Of a stretch of 64,000 bases of DNA, positions 33,027 to 41,401 are shown piece after piece. The translations under genes and the position numbers were made by a program. The notes under the pieces are model-generated. The model saw nothing but the letters and a program-made list of their open reading frames with translations, made no database searches and was not told the origin of the DNA. Source of the stretch: Streptomyces liangshanensis (GTDB lineage Bacteria; Actinomycetota; Actinomycetes; Streptomycetales; Streptomycetaceae); NCBI RefSeq assembly GCF_011694815.1, contig NZ_CP050177.1, forward strand, positions 310,001 through 374,000. Direction: 5' to 3'. Each line of letters opens with the position of its first letter. Position 1 is the first letter of the stretch.

Positions 33027-34043
33027 ATGAGTGACCCGAGGATCCTGACCGTACGGCCGGAGAAGGGCGAGTACGCCTGGACGTTCGGCGGCGTCGCGCC
33101 CGTCGCGCGCATCACCCCGGGCACGGTCCTGGACCTGTTCACGGAGGACTGCTTCGCCGGGCGCGTGCGGTCCGTGAACGACCTGGTCTCCGAGGTGTGC
33201 GAGTTCCCGTTCCTCAACCCGCAGACCGGGCCGTTCTACGTCGAGGGCGCGGAGCCCGGCGACACGCTCGCGGTGCACTTCGTGTCGATCCGGCCCGCGC
33301 GGGACTGGGCGGCGTCCTCCACCGTGCCGCTCTTCGGCGCGCTGACGTCCACCACCACGACGGCGACCCTCCAGCCGCCGCTGCCGGAAGTGGTGTGGAT
33401 GTGGCAGCTCGACCGGGAGCGCGGCACGTGTCTGTTCAGCGCGCGCGACAGCGACATCCGGATCGAGCTGCCGATGGATCCGATGCACGGCACGGTCGGG
33501 GTGGCACCGGCGAATCTGGAGGTACGGTCCGCGCTGGTGCCCGACGCGCACGGCGGCAACATGAACACGCCCGAGATGCGTGCCGGTGTGACCTGCTACC
33601 TCGGGGTGAACGTGGAGGGCGCGCTGCTGAGCCTCGGCGACGGGCACGCGCGGCAGGGGGAGGGCGAGACGTGCGGGGTGGCCGTCGAGTGCGCCATGAA
33701 CACCGTGGTGATCGTGGAGCTGCTGAAGGGTGTGGCGACGCCCTGGCCGCGCATCGAGTCCGACACGCACATCATCTCGACGGGGTCGGCGCGCCCGCTG
33801 GAGGACGCGTTCCGCATCTCCCAGCTGGACCTGGTCCGTTGGCTGGCCCGCGACTACGGGCTGTCCGAGCTGGACGCGTACCAGCTGGTCACGCAGGCCG
33901 GTGAGGCGCCGCTGGCGAACGTGTGCGACACCAACTACACGTGTGTGGCGAAGATCCGCAAGGAGTGGCTGCCCGCGGGCGACCCGCACGGCGGCCTGCA
34001 CCGCCACCTGCGCGAGACGGCGGCGATCCTGCCCACCGGGTGA
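33027..34043 (+). CDS. Acetamidase/formamidase family amidohydrolase
   Basis: 338 residues of the FmdA/AmdA family that hydrolyses formamide or acetamide to ammonia and the acid. Characteristic stretches include VLDLFTEDCFAGRVRS, PFYVEGAEPGDTLAVHFVSI, PMHGTVGVAPA, DAHGGNMNTPEM and LGVNVEGALLSLGDGHARQG (the catalytic GDGHA region), then AVECAMNTVVIVELL. Length is below the roughly 400 residues of formamidase and fits the shorter actinobacterial acetamidase branch. GGGAGAGG lies upstream of the ATG at 33027. It could supply nitrogen; no transporter is adjacent. Confidence 0.9.
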   Translation: MSDPRILTVRPEKGEYAWTFGGVAPVARITPGTVLDLFTEDCFAGRVRSVNDLVSEVCEFPFLNPQTGPFYVEGAEPGDTLAVHFVSIRPARDWAASSTVPLFGALTSTTTTATLQPPLPEVVWMWQLDRERGTCLFSARDSDIRIELPMDPMHGTVGVAPANLEVRSALVPDAHGGNMNTPEMRAGVTCYLGVNVEGALLSLGDGHARQGEGETCGVAVECAMNTVVIVELLKGVATPWPRIESDTHIISTGSARPLEDAFRISQLDLVRWLARDYGLSELDAYQLVTQAGEAPLANVCDTNYTCVAKIRKEWLPAGDPHGGLHRHLRETAAILPTG

Positions 34044-34275
34044 CCGCCGCCGCGGCCGCCCGCGGCGTGACCGCGCCGCGGCCGCCTTCCGGGTGATTCG
34101 GGGCGTGTCCCGCGGACGGTGCCGGGCGGGAGCCCGCGGGACCACCGGGGCGCTCCCGTGGGCTTCCTGACGGCCGCTCAGGTCTCCCGCCGCGCTCTGC
34201 CCGGCTGCGGACACGACCGGATCTCCCTACTGTCGGTCCGTGGGGCACCGCGCGGTGTGCCCGGCATGAGCGCGC

Positions 34276-34299
34276 GTTCGGACGACCGGACGTCCGAAC
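34276..34299. promoter_or_regulatory. 9-bp inverted repeat before aldehyde dehydrogenase
   Basis: GTTCGGACG (34276-34284) and CGTCCGAAC (34291-34299) are perfect arms with a 6-nt centre, ending 2 nt before the GGAGGAG ribosome site. It could be an operator for a TetR-type (BetI-like) repressor, or a hairpin in the mRNA leader that masks the ribosome site. Confidence 0.5.
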
Positions 34300-34312
34300 C
34301 GGAGGAGTCACC

Positions 34313-35782
34313 ATGCCGGAGCTGTTCATCGGCGGCCGGTGGACCGCCGCCCGCGACGGGCGGACCCGCGAGATCCGCTGCCCGGCGGACGGCTCCCTGG
34401 TCGCGACCGTCGACGAGGGCGGTGCGGAGGACGCCGCCGCGGCGATCGGCGCGGCCCGTGACGCGTACGACCGCGGGCCCTGGCCCGGCACCCCAGCCGC
34501 CGAGCGGGGCCGGCTGCTGCTGCGGGTGGCCGGTCTGCTGGAGCGCGAGAAGCACGTGCTCGCCCGCGCCGAGTCGCTGGACACCGGGAAGCGGCTGGTG
34601 GAGAGCGAGTTCGACATGGACGACGTCGCGAGCTGCTTCCGCTACCACGGCAACCTGGTGGCGGCGGGCGGCCGGGGCCGGATCGTGGAGACGGGCCGTC
34701 CGGAGGTCGACAGCCGGGTGGTACGGGAGCCGGTGGGCGTGTGCGCGCTGATCACCCCGTGGAGCTACCCGCTCCTGCGGACCGCGTGGAAGGTCGCCCC
34801 CGCCCTCGGCGCGGGCAACACGTGCGTCCTGAAGCCCAGTGAGCTGACTCCGCACACCGCGATCCTGCTGATGCGGCTGCTGACCGAGGCGGGTCTGCCC
34901 GACGGCGCGGCGAATCTGCTGCTCGGCGCGGGGGCCGCCGCCGGGGCGCCGCTGTGCGAGGACCCGCGGGTGGACCTGGTGTCGTTCACCGGCAGCCTGG
35001 TCACCGGGCGGCGGGTCATGGCCGCCGCCGCGCCCACGGTGAAGCGGCTCACCCTCGAACTCGGCGGCAAGAACCCCCACATCGTCTTCGCCGACGCCGA
35101 CTACGAGACGGCGGTGGACCACGCGCTGACGGCCGCGTTCCTCAACTCGGGGCAGGCCTGCTCCGCCGGGACGCGGCTGCTGGTCCAGGACGAGCTGCAC
35201 GACGGCTTCGTGGAGGACGTGGTGGCGCGGGCGCGCGCGATCCGGCTCGGCGGTCCTTTCGACGGCCACGCCCGGACGGGCCCGCTGATCTCCGCCGCGC
35301 ACCGGGAGCGGGTCGAGGCGTACGTGGCGGCCGGCGTCGCCGAGGGCGCGGTGCTGCGGTGCGGGGGCGAGCGGCCCGACGACCCGGAGTTGAGCGCGGG
35401 CTTCTACTACCTGCCGACCGTGCTGGACGAGTGCGCCCCCGGGATGTCGGTGGTGCGCGACGAGTCGTTCGGGCCCGTGCTGACGGTCGAGCGGTTCCGC
35501 GACGAGCAGGAGGCGGTGGCCCTCGCCAACGACACCGTGTACGGGCTTGCCGGGGCGGTGTGGTCGCAGGACGTCGGCCGCGCCCACCGGGTGGCGTCGG
35601 GGCTGCGTACCGGAACGGTGTGGATCAACGACTTCGGATCGTCCGTACCGCAGGCGGAGTGGGGCGGGACGAGACAGTCGGGCTTCGGGCGGGAGTCGGG
35701 GCCCTCGGGGCTGGCGGAGTTCCAGCAGGTGAAGCACGTCTGGCACCACCTCGATCCCCGGCCGCTCGGCTGGTTCGAGTGA
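34313..35782 (+). CDS. NAD-dependent aldehyde dehydrogenase, betaine-aldehyde type
   Basis: 489-residue ALDH superfamily enzyme oxidising an aldehyde to the acid. Key motifs: the proton-relay Asn region ITPWSYPLLRTAWKVAPALG, VLKPSELTPHTA, the cofactor loop SFTGSLVTGRRV, catalytic Glu in LELGGKNPHIVF and catalytic Cys in NSGQACSAGTR, then SFGPVLTVERF and NDTVYGLAGAVWS. The Trp-Ser-Tyr-Pro variant and the C-terminal GLAEFQQVKHVW match betaine-aldehyde or aminoaldehyde dehydrogenases (GbsA/BetB), but the exact substrate is not proven. GGAGGAG at 34301 fixes the start. Monocistronic, followed by a hairpin. Confidence 0.92.
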   Translation: MPELFIGGRWTAARDGRTREIRCPADGSLVATVDEGGAEDAAAAIGAARDAYDRGPWPGTPAAERGRLLLRVAGLLEREKHVLARAESLDTGKRLVESEFDMDDVASCFRYHGNLVAAGGRGRIVETGRPEVDSRVVREPVGVCALITPWSYPLLRTAWKVAPALGAGNTCVLKPSELTPHTAILLMRLLTEAGLPDGAANLLLGAGAAAGAPLCEDPRVDLVSFTGSLVTGRRVMAAAAPTVKRLTLELGGKNPHIVFADADYETAVDHALTAAFLNSGQACSAGTRLLVQDELHDGFVEDVVARARAIRLGGPFDGHARTGPLISAAHRERVEAYVAAGVAEGAVLRCGGERPDDPELSAGFYYLPTVLDECAPGMSVVRDESFGPVLTVERFRDEQEAVALANDTVYGLAGAVWSQDVGRAHRVASGLRTGTVWINDFGSSVPQAEWGGTRQSGFGRESGPSGLAEFQQVKHVWHHLDPRPLGWFE

Positions 35783-35812
35783 CCGCGGGCCTCGCGGAGT
35801 GACCGCCGGGGG

Positions 35813-35846
35813 CGGCGTCCGGGACACGCGTCGTCCCGGGCGCGCC
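35813..35846. terminator. Terminator-like hairpin
   Basis: CCGGGAC (35819-35825) pairs with GTCCCGG (35833-35839), extended outward by four more pairs through a G-T wobble. It lies between the convergent aldehyde dehydrogenase and small membrane-protein genes. Confidence 0.55.
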
Positions 35847-35861
35847 GCCGGACGGCCGGGG

Positions 35862-36056
35862 TCAGGGCCGCAGCTCGCCCACCACGTTGGCGGTGGCGGA
35901 GATGCCCTCCGCGATGCTCGGCGCCATGCTCGTGCCCGCCAGGAAGAATCCGAGCAGGACACAGGTCACGGCGTGTGACATCTTCAGTCCGCCGGTGCGG
36001 ACGAAGATCACCGCGAGGACCACCAGCAGCAGCACCAGTGAGATCGAAATAGCCAT
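35862..36056 (-). CDS. Small two-helix membrane protein
   Basis: 64 residues beginning MAISISLVLLLVVLAVIFVR, a helix, a short loop TGGLKMSHA, and a second helix VTCVLLGFFLAGTSMAPSI, then a polar C-terminus. The pattern matches small conserved membrane proteins seen in many Streptomyces genomes, with no assigned function. The ATG at 36056 has GGAGGAGG at a 6-nt spacing; a TTG two codons upstream is possible but unneeded. Single gene. Confidence 0.75.
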   Translation of the reverse strand: MAISISLVLLLVVLAVIFVRTGGLKMSHAVTCVLLGFFLAGTSMAPSIAEGISATANVVGELRP

Positions 36057-36176
36057 GGCCAACCTCCTCCGCCGCAGCGCGATTGCGGCATTCGGCCGCC
36101 AGTGTGGCGGAGGAGGGGGTCCGGGCGGCCGACCGGCATGTCCGCCGAACGGGTGATTGACCGCGGGTGACCGTGA

Positions 36177-37061
36177 TTACGTACGGTTGCTCCTGAGGAA
36201 GTGCTCGAGTCCCGCGAGATCGTCCGTGTTGAGGTGGTCGACGCCGGCGGACAGCAGTTCGGCCCACACCGCGTCGCGGGCCGGTCCCGGCAGGTCGGGC
36301 GTGCTCCAGAAGCGGACCCGCTGCCCGCGCCGGTGCGCGGAGTCCACGAGGGCGCGGAGGGTGGCGCGTTCGGCGGTGGGGATCGGGCCCACGCCGGTCC
36401 AGCCGAACGTCTGTGTCCAGTTGGCGCTGATGAGCGGGACGAAGTCGGCGCCGGCGGCCGTCCCGAGGTCGTCGAGGCGGCCGTCGTAGAAGGCGTGGCG
36501 CACGCGCTGCGCCTCCATCGGGACCCGCGCGGCCCGGTCGCCCGAGACGACGGGGGTGACCGCGCCGGGGCGTACCGCACCGTGCGCGTAGGTGGTCAAC
36601 CACGATCGGTGCGCGGTGAGTTGGCGGTGCAGTTCGGCGTAGGCGGCGGCGCCGTCCGTCTTGATGTCGACGAGGAGCTGGACGGGACGGTGGTAACCCC
36701 GGTACACGAAGCCGTGGTTGGCCCGGACGCGGGAGCGCAGCGGGTCCAGGTAGAGCGCGCGGAGCGTACGGGTGGGGTCGAGGTCCGCGGCCTCGTGGGC
36801 GACGAGCAGGTCGCCGCCGACGAGGAAGACGTCGGCCTCGACGCTGGTGAAGCCGTGGTCCAGCGCGTCGTGGAGGGGGCGGGGGTGGAGGTAGTCGTTG
36901 TGCGCGTGGGCCTGGGGCAACGGCCGTGGTCCTGGGCCGGTCCGGGGGGTGTCGCCCTGCGCGGCGGTGGGTGCGGCGTGCGCGTACGAGGGGGCCGCGA
37001 CCGCCGCCGTGAGGGCGGCGGCGAACGTGCTGACGGCTCTGCGGCGCGTGGGGAGGGGCAT
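36177..37061 (-). CDS. Secreted glycerophosphodiester phosphodiesterase-like enzyme
   Basis: 294 residues. A twin-arginine-like signal TRRRAVSTFAAALTAAVAA with cleavage near AHAAP directs export. The catalytic domain is the PLC-like/GDPD TIM barrel: AHAHNDYLHPRPLHDALDHG with the first catalytic His, SVEADVFLVGGDLLVAHE with the acidic metal ligands and second His, then VQLLVDIKTDG and the closing GVDHLNTDDLAGLEHFL. Probably hydrolyses glycerophosphodiesters or phospholipid head groups outside the cell to recover phosphate. ATG at 37061 has GGAG upstream. Monocistronic. Confidence 0.87.
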   Translation of the reverse strand: MPLPTRRRAVSTFAAALTAAVAAPSYAHAAPTAAQGDTPRTGPGPRPLPQAHAHNDYLHPRPLHDALDHGFTSVEADVFLVGGDLLVAHEAADLDPTRTLRALYLDPLRSRVRANHGFVYRGYHRPVQLLVDIKTDGAAAYAELHRQLTAHRSWLTTYAHGAVRPGAVTPVVSGDRAARVPMEAQRVRHAFYDGRLDDLGTAAGADFVPLISANWTQTFGWTGVGPIPTAERATLRALVDSAHRRGQRVRFWSTPDLPGPARDAVWAELLSAGVDHLNTDDLAGLEHFLRSNRT

Positions 37062-37229
37062 GGGGGGCTCCGTGGGGACGCGGTGGGGCGGTCCCGGTGA
37101 GTATCGGCACCGGCGGCGGTGCGGAAAACGCGGAGCGTGAAGTGTTCGGCCGCCCGACAACTGCCCGTCGCGCGCCCGTCGGTCGGGGTCGTGACGGGCC
37201 GACGGGGTGGCGAGGCGCGGGGGTACGCG

Positions 37230-37265
37230 TCGGAGCGCGGAGCCGGGTCGGAGCGCGGGGCCGGG
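37230..37265. repeat. 18-bp tandem duplication
   Basis: TCGGAGCGCGGAGCCGGG is followed directly by a copy with one change, in the spacer between the phosphodiesterase and acyl-CoA dehydrogenase genes. Confidence 0.55.
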
Positions 37266-37295
37266 TGGGGCGGCCGCCGCGCTCCGACCGGGGTG

Positions 37296-38477
37296 TCAGT
37301 GGGGTGCCGGGAGGTTGATCAGCCGCGACAGGGTCCGCTTGTGGTGGCCGGGGGTGCCGAAGGCGATCTCGTCGGACTTCGCCCGCTTGAGGTAGAGGTG
37401 GGCGGGGTGCTCCCACGTCATGCCCGTACCGCCGTGCAACTGGACGCACTCCTCGGCCGCGTGGACGGCGACCCGCCCGGAGTACGCCTGCGCGACGGCG
37501 ACGGCGAGGGGTGCCTCGGCGCTCCCGGTGGCGAGGGCGTCGGCCGCGTTGCGGGCGGCGGCGCGGGCCGACACGACCTGGAGCCACACCTGTGCCATCC
37601 GGTGCTTGAGCGCCTGGAAGGAGCCGACGGGGCGGTTGAACTGGTGGCGTTCCCGGGTGTGCCTGACGGTTTCCTCCAGGCACCACTCGGCGATCCCGAG
37701 CTGTTCGGAGGCGAGCAGTCCGGCTCCCGCCGACAGGCCCCGGCGCGCGGCGGCTTCGGCCGTCGCCGCGTCGGCGATGCGGGTCCCCGTGCCGGGGGCG
37801 ACGGTGACGGTGGCGAGCGGGCGGGTCAGGTCGAGGGGGGTGAGGGGGGCGACCGTGACCCCGGGCGCGTCCGTGTCGACGGCGTACAGGCCGTCGTCCC
37901 GCAGGACGAGCAGGACGTCGGCGCGCGCCGCCTCCGCGACGCCGCCGACCGGTCCGGTGCCGGTGGGCAGCGGCGCGTCGGGCGCGGTGGCGAGGGGTAC
38001 GGCGAGCACCGCGACCCGGGCGCCGGTGGCGAGGGATCCCAGCAGGCCGGCGACGGCCGCGTCGCCGGTGTCGCAGGCGAGGAGCGTCTCGGTGGCCACC
38101 ACGGCGCTGGTCAGGAAGGGCGCGGCGGTGACGTGGCGGCCCAGCTCCTCCAGGACGACGGCCGCCTCACGGTGGCTCGCCCCCTGGCCGCCGAGCGCCT
38201 CGGGGATCAGCAGGCCCGCGGCGCCGATCCCGCCGGCGAGCGCCGTCCACAGCCCGCTGTCGTACGGGTCCCCGGCCTCCGCGCGCACCAGCCCGGCCGG
38301 TACGTCGGCGCGGTCGGTGAGCAGGGAGCGTACGGCCGCGCGCAGGTCGTCCTCGGCCTCGGAGTACAGCAGGTCGGGTGCGGTGCCGGTCGTCCCGGTC
38401 GTGCTCGTGCCGGTCATGCGCGTCCCGGTCTCGGTCGTCTCGGCTTCGGTCGTCGGGGTCTCGGTCGTCGGGGTCAT
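37296..38477 (-). CDS. Acyl-CoA dehydrogenase with Thr-rich N-terminal tail
   Basis: 393-residue FAD-dependent acyl-CoA dehydrogenase, the second of two in this operon. The fold is seen from DLLYSEAEDDLRAAVRSLLT onward, with GIGAAGLLIPEALGGQGASH, LGIAEWCLEETVRHTRERHQ, FNRPVGSFQALKHRMAQVWL and the C-terminal ECVQLHGGTGMTWEHPAHLY. The first 33 residues are a low-complexity run of Thr, Glu and Gly (TTETPTTEAETTETGTRMTG) encoded by an imperfect 9-12 bp tandem repeat and are not part of the enzyme. Its ATG overlaps the upstream stop by 4 nt. Two unlike subunits in one operon suggest a hetero-oligomeric dehydrogenase, as known for actinobacterial steroid or fatty-acid side-chain enzymes. Confidence 0.9.
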   Translation of the reverse strand: MTPTTETPTTEAETTETGTRMTGTSTTGTTGTAPDLLYSEAEDDLRAAVRSLLTDRADVPAGLVRAEAGDPYDSGLWTALAGGIGAAGLLIPEALGGQGASHREAAVVLEELGRHVTAAPFLTSAVVATETLLACDTGDAAVAGLLGSLATGARVAVLAVPLATAPDAPLPTGTGPVGGVAEAARADVLLVLRDDGLYAVDTDAPGVTVAPLTPLDLTRPLATVTVAPGTGTRIADAATAEAAARRGLSAGAGLLASEQLGIAEWCLEETVRHTRERHQFNRPVGSFQALKHRMAQVWLQVVSARAAARNAADALATGSAEAPLAVAVAQAYSGRVAVHAAEECVQLHGGTGMTWEHPAHLYLKRAKSDEIAFGTPGHHKRTLSRLINLPAPH

Positions 38478-39658
38478 CGGGCGAGGTCCTTCCAGGCGAC
38501 GTCCTTGTCGTTGCGCGGCTCGACGGGCAGGCCGAGGACACGTTCGGCGACGATGTTGAGCAGGACCTCGCTCGTGCCGCCCTCGATGGAGTTCCCCTTC
38601 GAGCGCAGGTAGCGGTATCCGGCGTCGCGTCCGGTGAAGTCGACCAGCTCGGGCCTGCGCAGGGTCCAGTCGGAGTACAACAGGCCCTCGTCGCCGAGGA
38701 GTTCGACCTCCAGGCCGCTGATCTCCTGGTTGAGCCGGGCGAAGGCGAGCTTCATGCCGCCGCCCTCGGGTCCCGGTTCGCCCGCGACGAGTTGCTGGCG
38801 CAGCCGCTCCCCGGTGAGCCGGGCCACCTCCGCCTCCACCCAGAGGGTCAGGAGGCGCTGGTGCAGGTCGTGGGTGCGCAGCTCGGGCCGCTCGCGCCAG
38901 GTCCGGGCGACCGGGCCGATCATGCCGCCCTCGCGGGGCAGCCGGGCGCCGCCGATGGAGACCCGCTCGTTCATCAGGGTCGTCCGGGCGACCTTCCAGC
39001 CCTCGCCGACACCCCCGAGGCGGTGGGCGTCGGGGATCCGTACCCCGGTCAGGAAGACCTCGTTGAACTCGGCCTCGCCGGTGATCTGGCGCAACGGCCG
39101 CACCTCGACACCGGGATCGGTCATGTCGCAGATGAAGTAGCTGATGCCCAGGTGCTTGGGCAGGGCGGGATCGGTACGGGCGATGAGGATGGCCCAGCGG
39201 GCCAGGTGCGCGCTGGAGGTCCACACCTTCTGCCCGTCGACGACCCAGTCTCCGTCGTCCGCGCGGACCGCGCGGGTGGCGAGCGCCGCGAGGTCGGAGC
39301 CCGCGCCCGGCTCGCTGAACAGCTGGCACCACACCTCCTCGCCGACCCAGAGGGGCCGCAGGAAGCGCCGCTTCTGCTCGTCGGTGCCGTACCGCAGGAT
39401 CGTGGGCGCGGCCATGCCGAGGCCGATGCCGATACGCCTGGGGTCGTTGCCGGGCGCCCCCGCGGCCGCCAACTCGGCGTCCACGACGGCCTGGAGGGAG
39501 CGCGGCGCGTCGGCGCCGCCGAGCCCGGCCGGGTAGTGCACCCAGGCGAGCCCCGCGTCGAAGCGGGCCTTGAGGAAGTCGGTCCTGTCGGTGGTGGCCG
39601 GGGGATGCGCGGCGAGCAACTCGCGGGTACGGGACAGGAGTCCGGCGGCATCGGTCAT
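38474..39658 (-). CDS. Acyl-CoA dehydrogenase, first subunit
   Basis: 394-residue flavoprotein. Motifs include CQLFSEPGAGSDLAALATRA (FAD/substrate loop), DGDWVVDGQKVWTSSAHLAR, the aldehyde-side strand ISYFICDMTDPGVEVRPLR, and near the C-terminus GNSIEGGTSEVLLNIVAERV, where GGTSE is the standard cofactor-binding turn. The catalytic base region is less clear than in the classic mitochondrial enzyme, so which subunit carries it would need an alignment. Start overlaps the quinone-oxidoreductase stop (ATGA) and its own stop overlaps the next gene the same way, giving strict stoichiometric translation. Confidence 0.92.
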   Translation of the reverse strand: MTDAAGLLSRTRELLAAHPPATTDRTDFLKARFDAGLAWVHYPAGLGGADAPRSLQAVVDAELAAAGAPGNDPRRIGIGLGMAAPTILRYGTDEQKRRFLRPLWVGEEVWCQLFSEPGAGSDLAALATRAVRADDGDWVVDGQKVWTSSAHLARWAILIARTDPALPKHLGISYFICDMTDPGVEVRPLRQITGEAEFNEVFLTGVRIPDAHRLGGVGEGWKVARTTLMNERVSIGGARLPREGGMIGPVARTWRERPELRTHDLHQRLLTLWVEAEVARLTGERLRQQLVAGEPGPEGGGMKLAFARLNQEISGLEVELLGDEGLLYSDWTLRRPELVDFTGRDAGYRYLRSKGNSIEGGTSEVLLNIVAERVLGLPVEPRNDKDVAWKDLAR

Positions 39659-40668
39659 CGGGTGGTGCTCCCTTCGGGGACCGCGTCCGGCGCGGTGTCC
39701 TGGGCCGTCCCGGGGACGACCACGATCCGTCCGGTGGTGACGCCGTCGGCGACCCGCTGGACGGCGTCCGCCGCGGCCTTCATCGGGACGCGCTCGCTGA
39801 TGAGCGGCTTGATCGCGCCCCGCGCGGCGAGCGCGGTCAGTTCGTCGTGGCAGCGCAGGACCGCGGCCGGGTCCTTGGTGTTGTACAGGCCCCAGTGGAG
39901 ACCCAGGATCGCGTAGTTCTTCACCAGCGCGTGGTTGAGGGCGGGGGCGGGGACCTCGCCGCCCGCGAAGCCCACCACCACGATCCGGCCCTCGAAGGCC
40001 ACGCACCGGGCGGACGCGGTGTAGGCGTCGCCGCCCACCGGGTCGAACACGACGTCCGCGCCCCGGCCGCCGGTGGCTTCCTTGACCGCGGCGGCGATGT
40101 CCTCCGTACGGCGGTCGACGACGGTGTCGCAGCCCAGTTCCCGGGCGACGCGCGCCTTGTCCGGGCCGCCGACGACACCGATGACGGTCGCCCCGGCGGC
40201 CTTCCCCAACTGGACGGCGGCGCTGCCGACCCCGCCGGCCGCCGCGTGGACCAGCAGGGTCTCGCCCGGCTGGAGCCGCGCGCGGCGGTGCAGGGCGAAC
40301 CAGCCGGTCTGGTAGCCGATGTGGAGGGCGGCCGTCTCCGCGTCGTCCAGCGCCCCGGGCGCGGGCAGGACGCCCGCGGCGTCCACGGCGGCGTACTCGG
40401 CGAAGCCTCCGGACGACGCCCCGGGGTCCAGGGTCGCGATCACCCGGCGCCCGTCCGGTGTCTCGCCGCATATCTCGATGCCGGGAGTGAAGGGCAGCGG
40501 CGGACGGACCTGGTAGTGGCCCCGGCAGAGCAGCGCGTCGGGGAAGTTGACGTTCGCCGCCAGGACCCGGAGCAGGACCTGCCCCTCACCGGGCACCGGC
40601 GGCTCCACCTCGTCGAGCCGCATCACCTCGCGCGGCTCACCGTTCCGGTGCACTCGCCATGCCTGCAT
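39655..40668 (-). CDS. NADPH:quinone oxidoreductase family protein (MDR)
   Basis: 337-residue zinc-free medium-chain dehydrogenase/reductase. An alcohol-dehydrogenase-like GroES domain (VLLRVLAANVNFPDALLCRG, PFTPGIEICGE) precedes the Rossmann domain with LLVHAAAGGVGSAAVQLGK and GCDTVVDRRTEDIAAAVKEA. The start MQAWRVHRNGEPREVMRL has GGAGG 7 nt upstream. First gene of a three-gene operon with two acyl-CoA dehydrogenases; a role as an enoyl or quinone reductase linked to acyl-CoA oxidation is inferred. The promoter is overlapped by the palindrome at 40715-40726. Confidence 0.9.
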   Translation of the reverse strand: MQAWRVHRNGEPREVMRLDEVEPPVPGEGQVLLRVLAANVNFPDALLCRGHYQVRPPLPFTPGIEICGETPDGRRVIATLDPGASSGGFAEYAAVDAAGVLPAPGALDDAETAALHIGYQTGWFALHRRARLQPGETLLVHAAAGGVGSAAVQLGKAAGATVIGVVGGPDKARVARELGCDTVVDRRTEDIAAAVKEATGGRGADVVFDPVGGDAYTASARCVAFEGRIVVVGFAGGEVPAPALNHALVKNYAILGLHWGLYNTKDPAAVLRCHDELTALAARGAIKPLISERVPMKAAADAVQRVADGVTTGRIVVVPGTAQDTAPDAVPEGSTTR

Positions 40669-40709
40669 ACCAGGGCCTCCACACGATGGGCAGTAGCACT
40701 ACGCCCCGC

Positions 40710-40739
40710 ATACTAAGCGGTCGCTTGCCCACCTGGGAA
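40710..40739 (-). promoter_or_regulatory. Promoter with TetR-like palindrome for acyl-CoA operon
   Basis: TTCCCA (40739-40734), an 18-bp spacer and TAGTAT (40715-40710) form the promoter on the minus strand. Inside it AAGCG-GT-CGCTT (40715-40726) is a palindrome of the type commonly bound by TetR repressors of fatty-acid genes in actinobacteria. No TetR gene is adjacent. Confidence 0.6.
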
Positions 40740-40774
40740 CCGTCCTTCGCCGGCCGCCCCGCACCGGCCCGCGC

Positions 40775-41359
40775 CTACGACGCCTTCGGCTTGGCCCGTA
40801 CGTGCATCCGCTCGCCCTGCGGCCCGAACAGGCTGAGGAACTCGACCGGTTCGTCCGCGGCGGGCCCGAACCAGTGGGGTACGCGGGTGTCGAACTCCGC
40901 CGCCTCCCCCGCCCCCAGCACCACGTCGTGCTCGCCGAGCATCAGCCGCAGCCGGCCCGCGAGGACGTAGAGCCACTCGTACCCCTCGTGGACCCGCGTC
41001 TCGGGCACCTCGCCGTCGGCCCGGTGCACCACCTTGTACGCCTGGAGGCCGCCGGGCCGCCGGGTGAGCGGCAGCATGGTCCGGCCGCCGCGCACGATCG
41101 CCTCGGCCCGGACACGGGGGTCGCCGACACGCGGCGCGCCGACCAGTTCGTCCAGCGGGACCTGGTGGGCGCGGGCCAGCGGCAGCAGCAGTTCCAGGCT
41201 GGGGCGGCGCAGGCCCGACTCCAGCCGCGACAGGGTGCTCACGGAGATCCCGGTGGTGGCGGAGAGGCTGTTCAGGGTGGCCCCGCGCTCGCGCCTGATG
41301 CGGCGCAGCCGGGGTCCCACTTCGTTCAGTACGGCATCGAGGCCCGCGTCGTCGTCCAT
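40775..41359 (-). CDS. XRE-family regulator with cupin domain
   Basis: 194 residues. Helix-turn-helix at about 15-70 (RLRRIRRERGATLNSLSATT, GISVSTLSRLESGLRRPSLE) and a C-terminal cupin sensor at about 115-185 (HEGYEWLYVLAGRLRLMLGE, VLGAGEAAEFDTRVPHWFGP). The two-domain layout is common in regulators of amine or amino-acid catabolism. The promoter is nearly ideal (TTGACA, 17 bp, TGCAAT) and its 10 box ends 6 nt before the ATG, so the message is leaderless. A near-palindrome TTGCTGTTTCTGCAA (minus strand, 41381-41367) overlaps the 10 box and suggests self-repression. Confidence 0.9.
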   Translation of the reverse strand: MDDDAGLDAVLNEVGPRLRRIRRERGATLNSLSATTGISVSTLSRLESGLRRPSLELLLPLARAHQVPLDELVGAPRVGDPRVRAEAIVRGGRTMLPLTRRPGGLQAYKVVHRADGEVPETRVHEGYEWLYVLAGRLRLMLGEHDVVLGAGEAAEFDTRVPHWFGPAADEPVEFLSLFGPQGERMHVRAKPKAS

Positions 41360-41394
41360 GCCCCCATTGCAGAAACAGCAAGCGCGTTTGTCAA
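41360..41394 (-). promoter_or_regulatory. Leaderless promoter and operator of XRE-cupin gene
   Basis: TTGACA (41394-41389), 17-bp spacer, TGCAAT (41371-41366), then GGGGGC and the ATG. The partial dyad TTGCTGTTTCTGCAA (41381-41367) spans the 10 box. Confidence 0.75.
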
Positions 41395-41401
41395 TCGCCG
41401 C

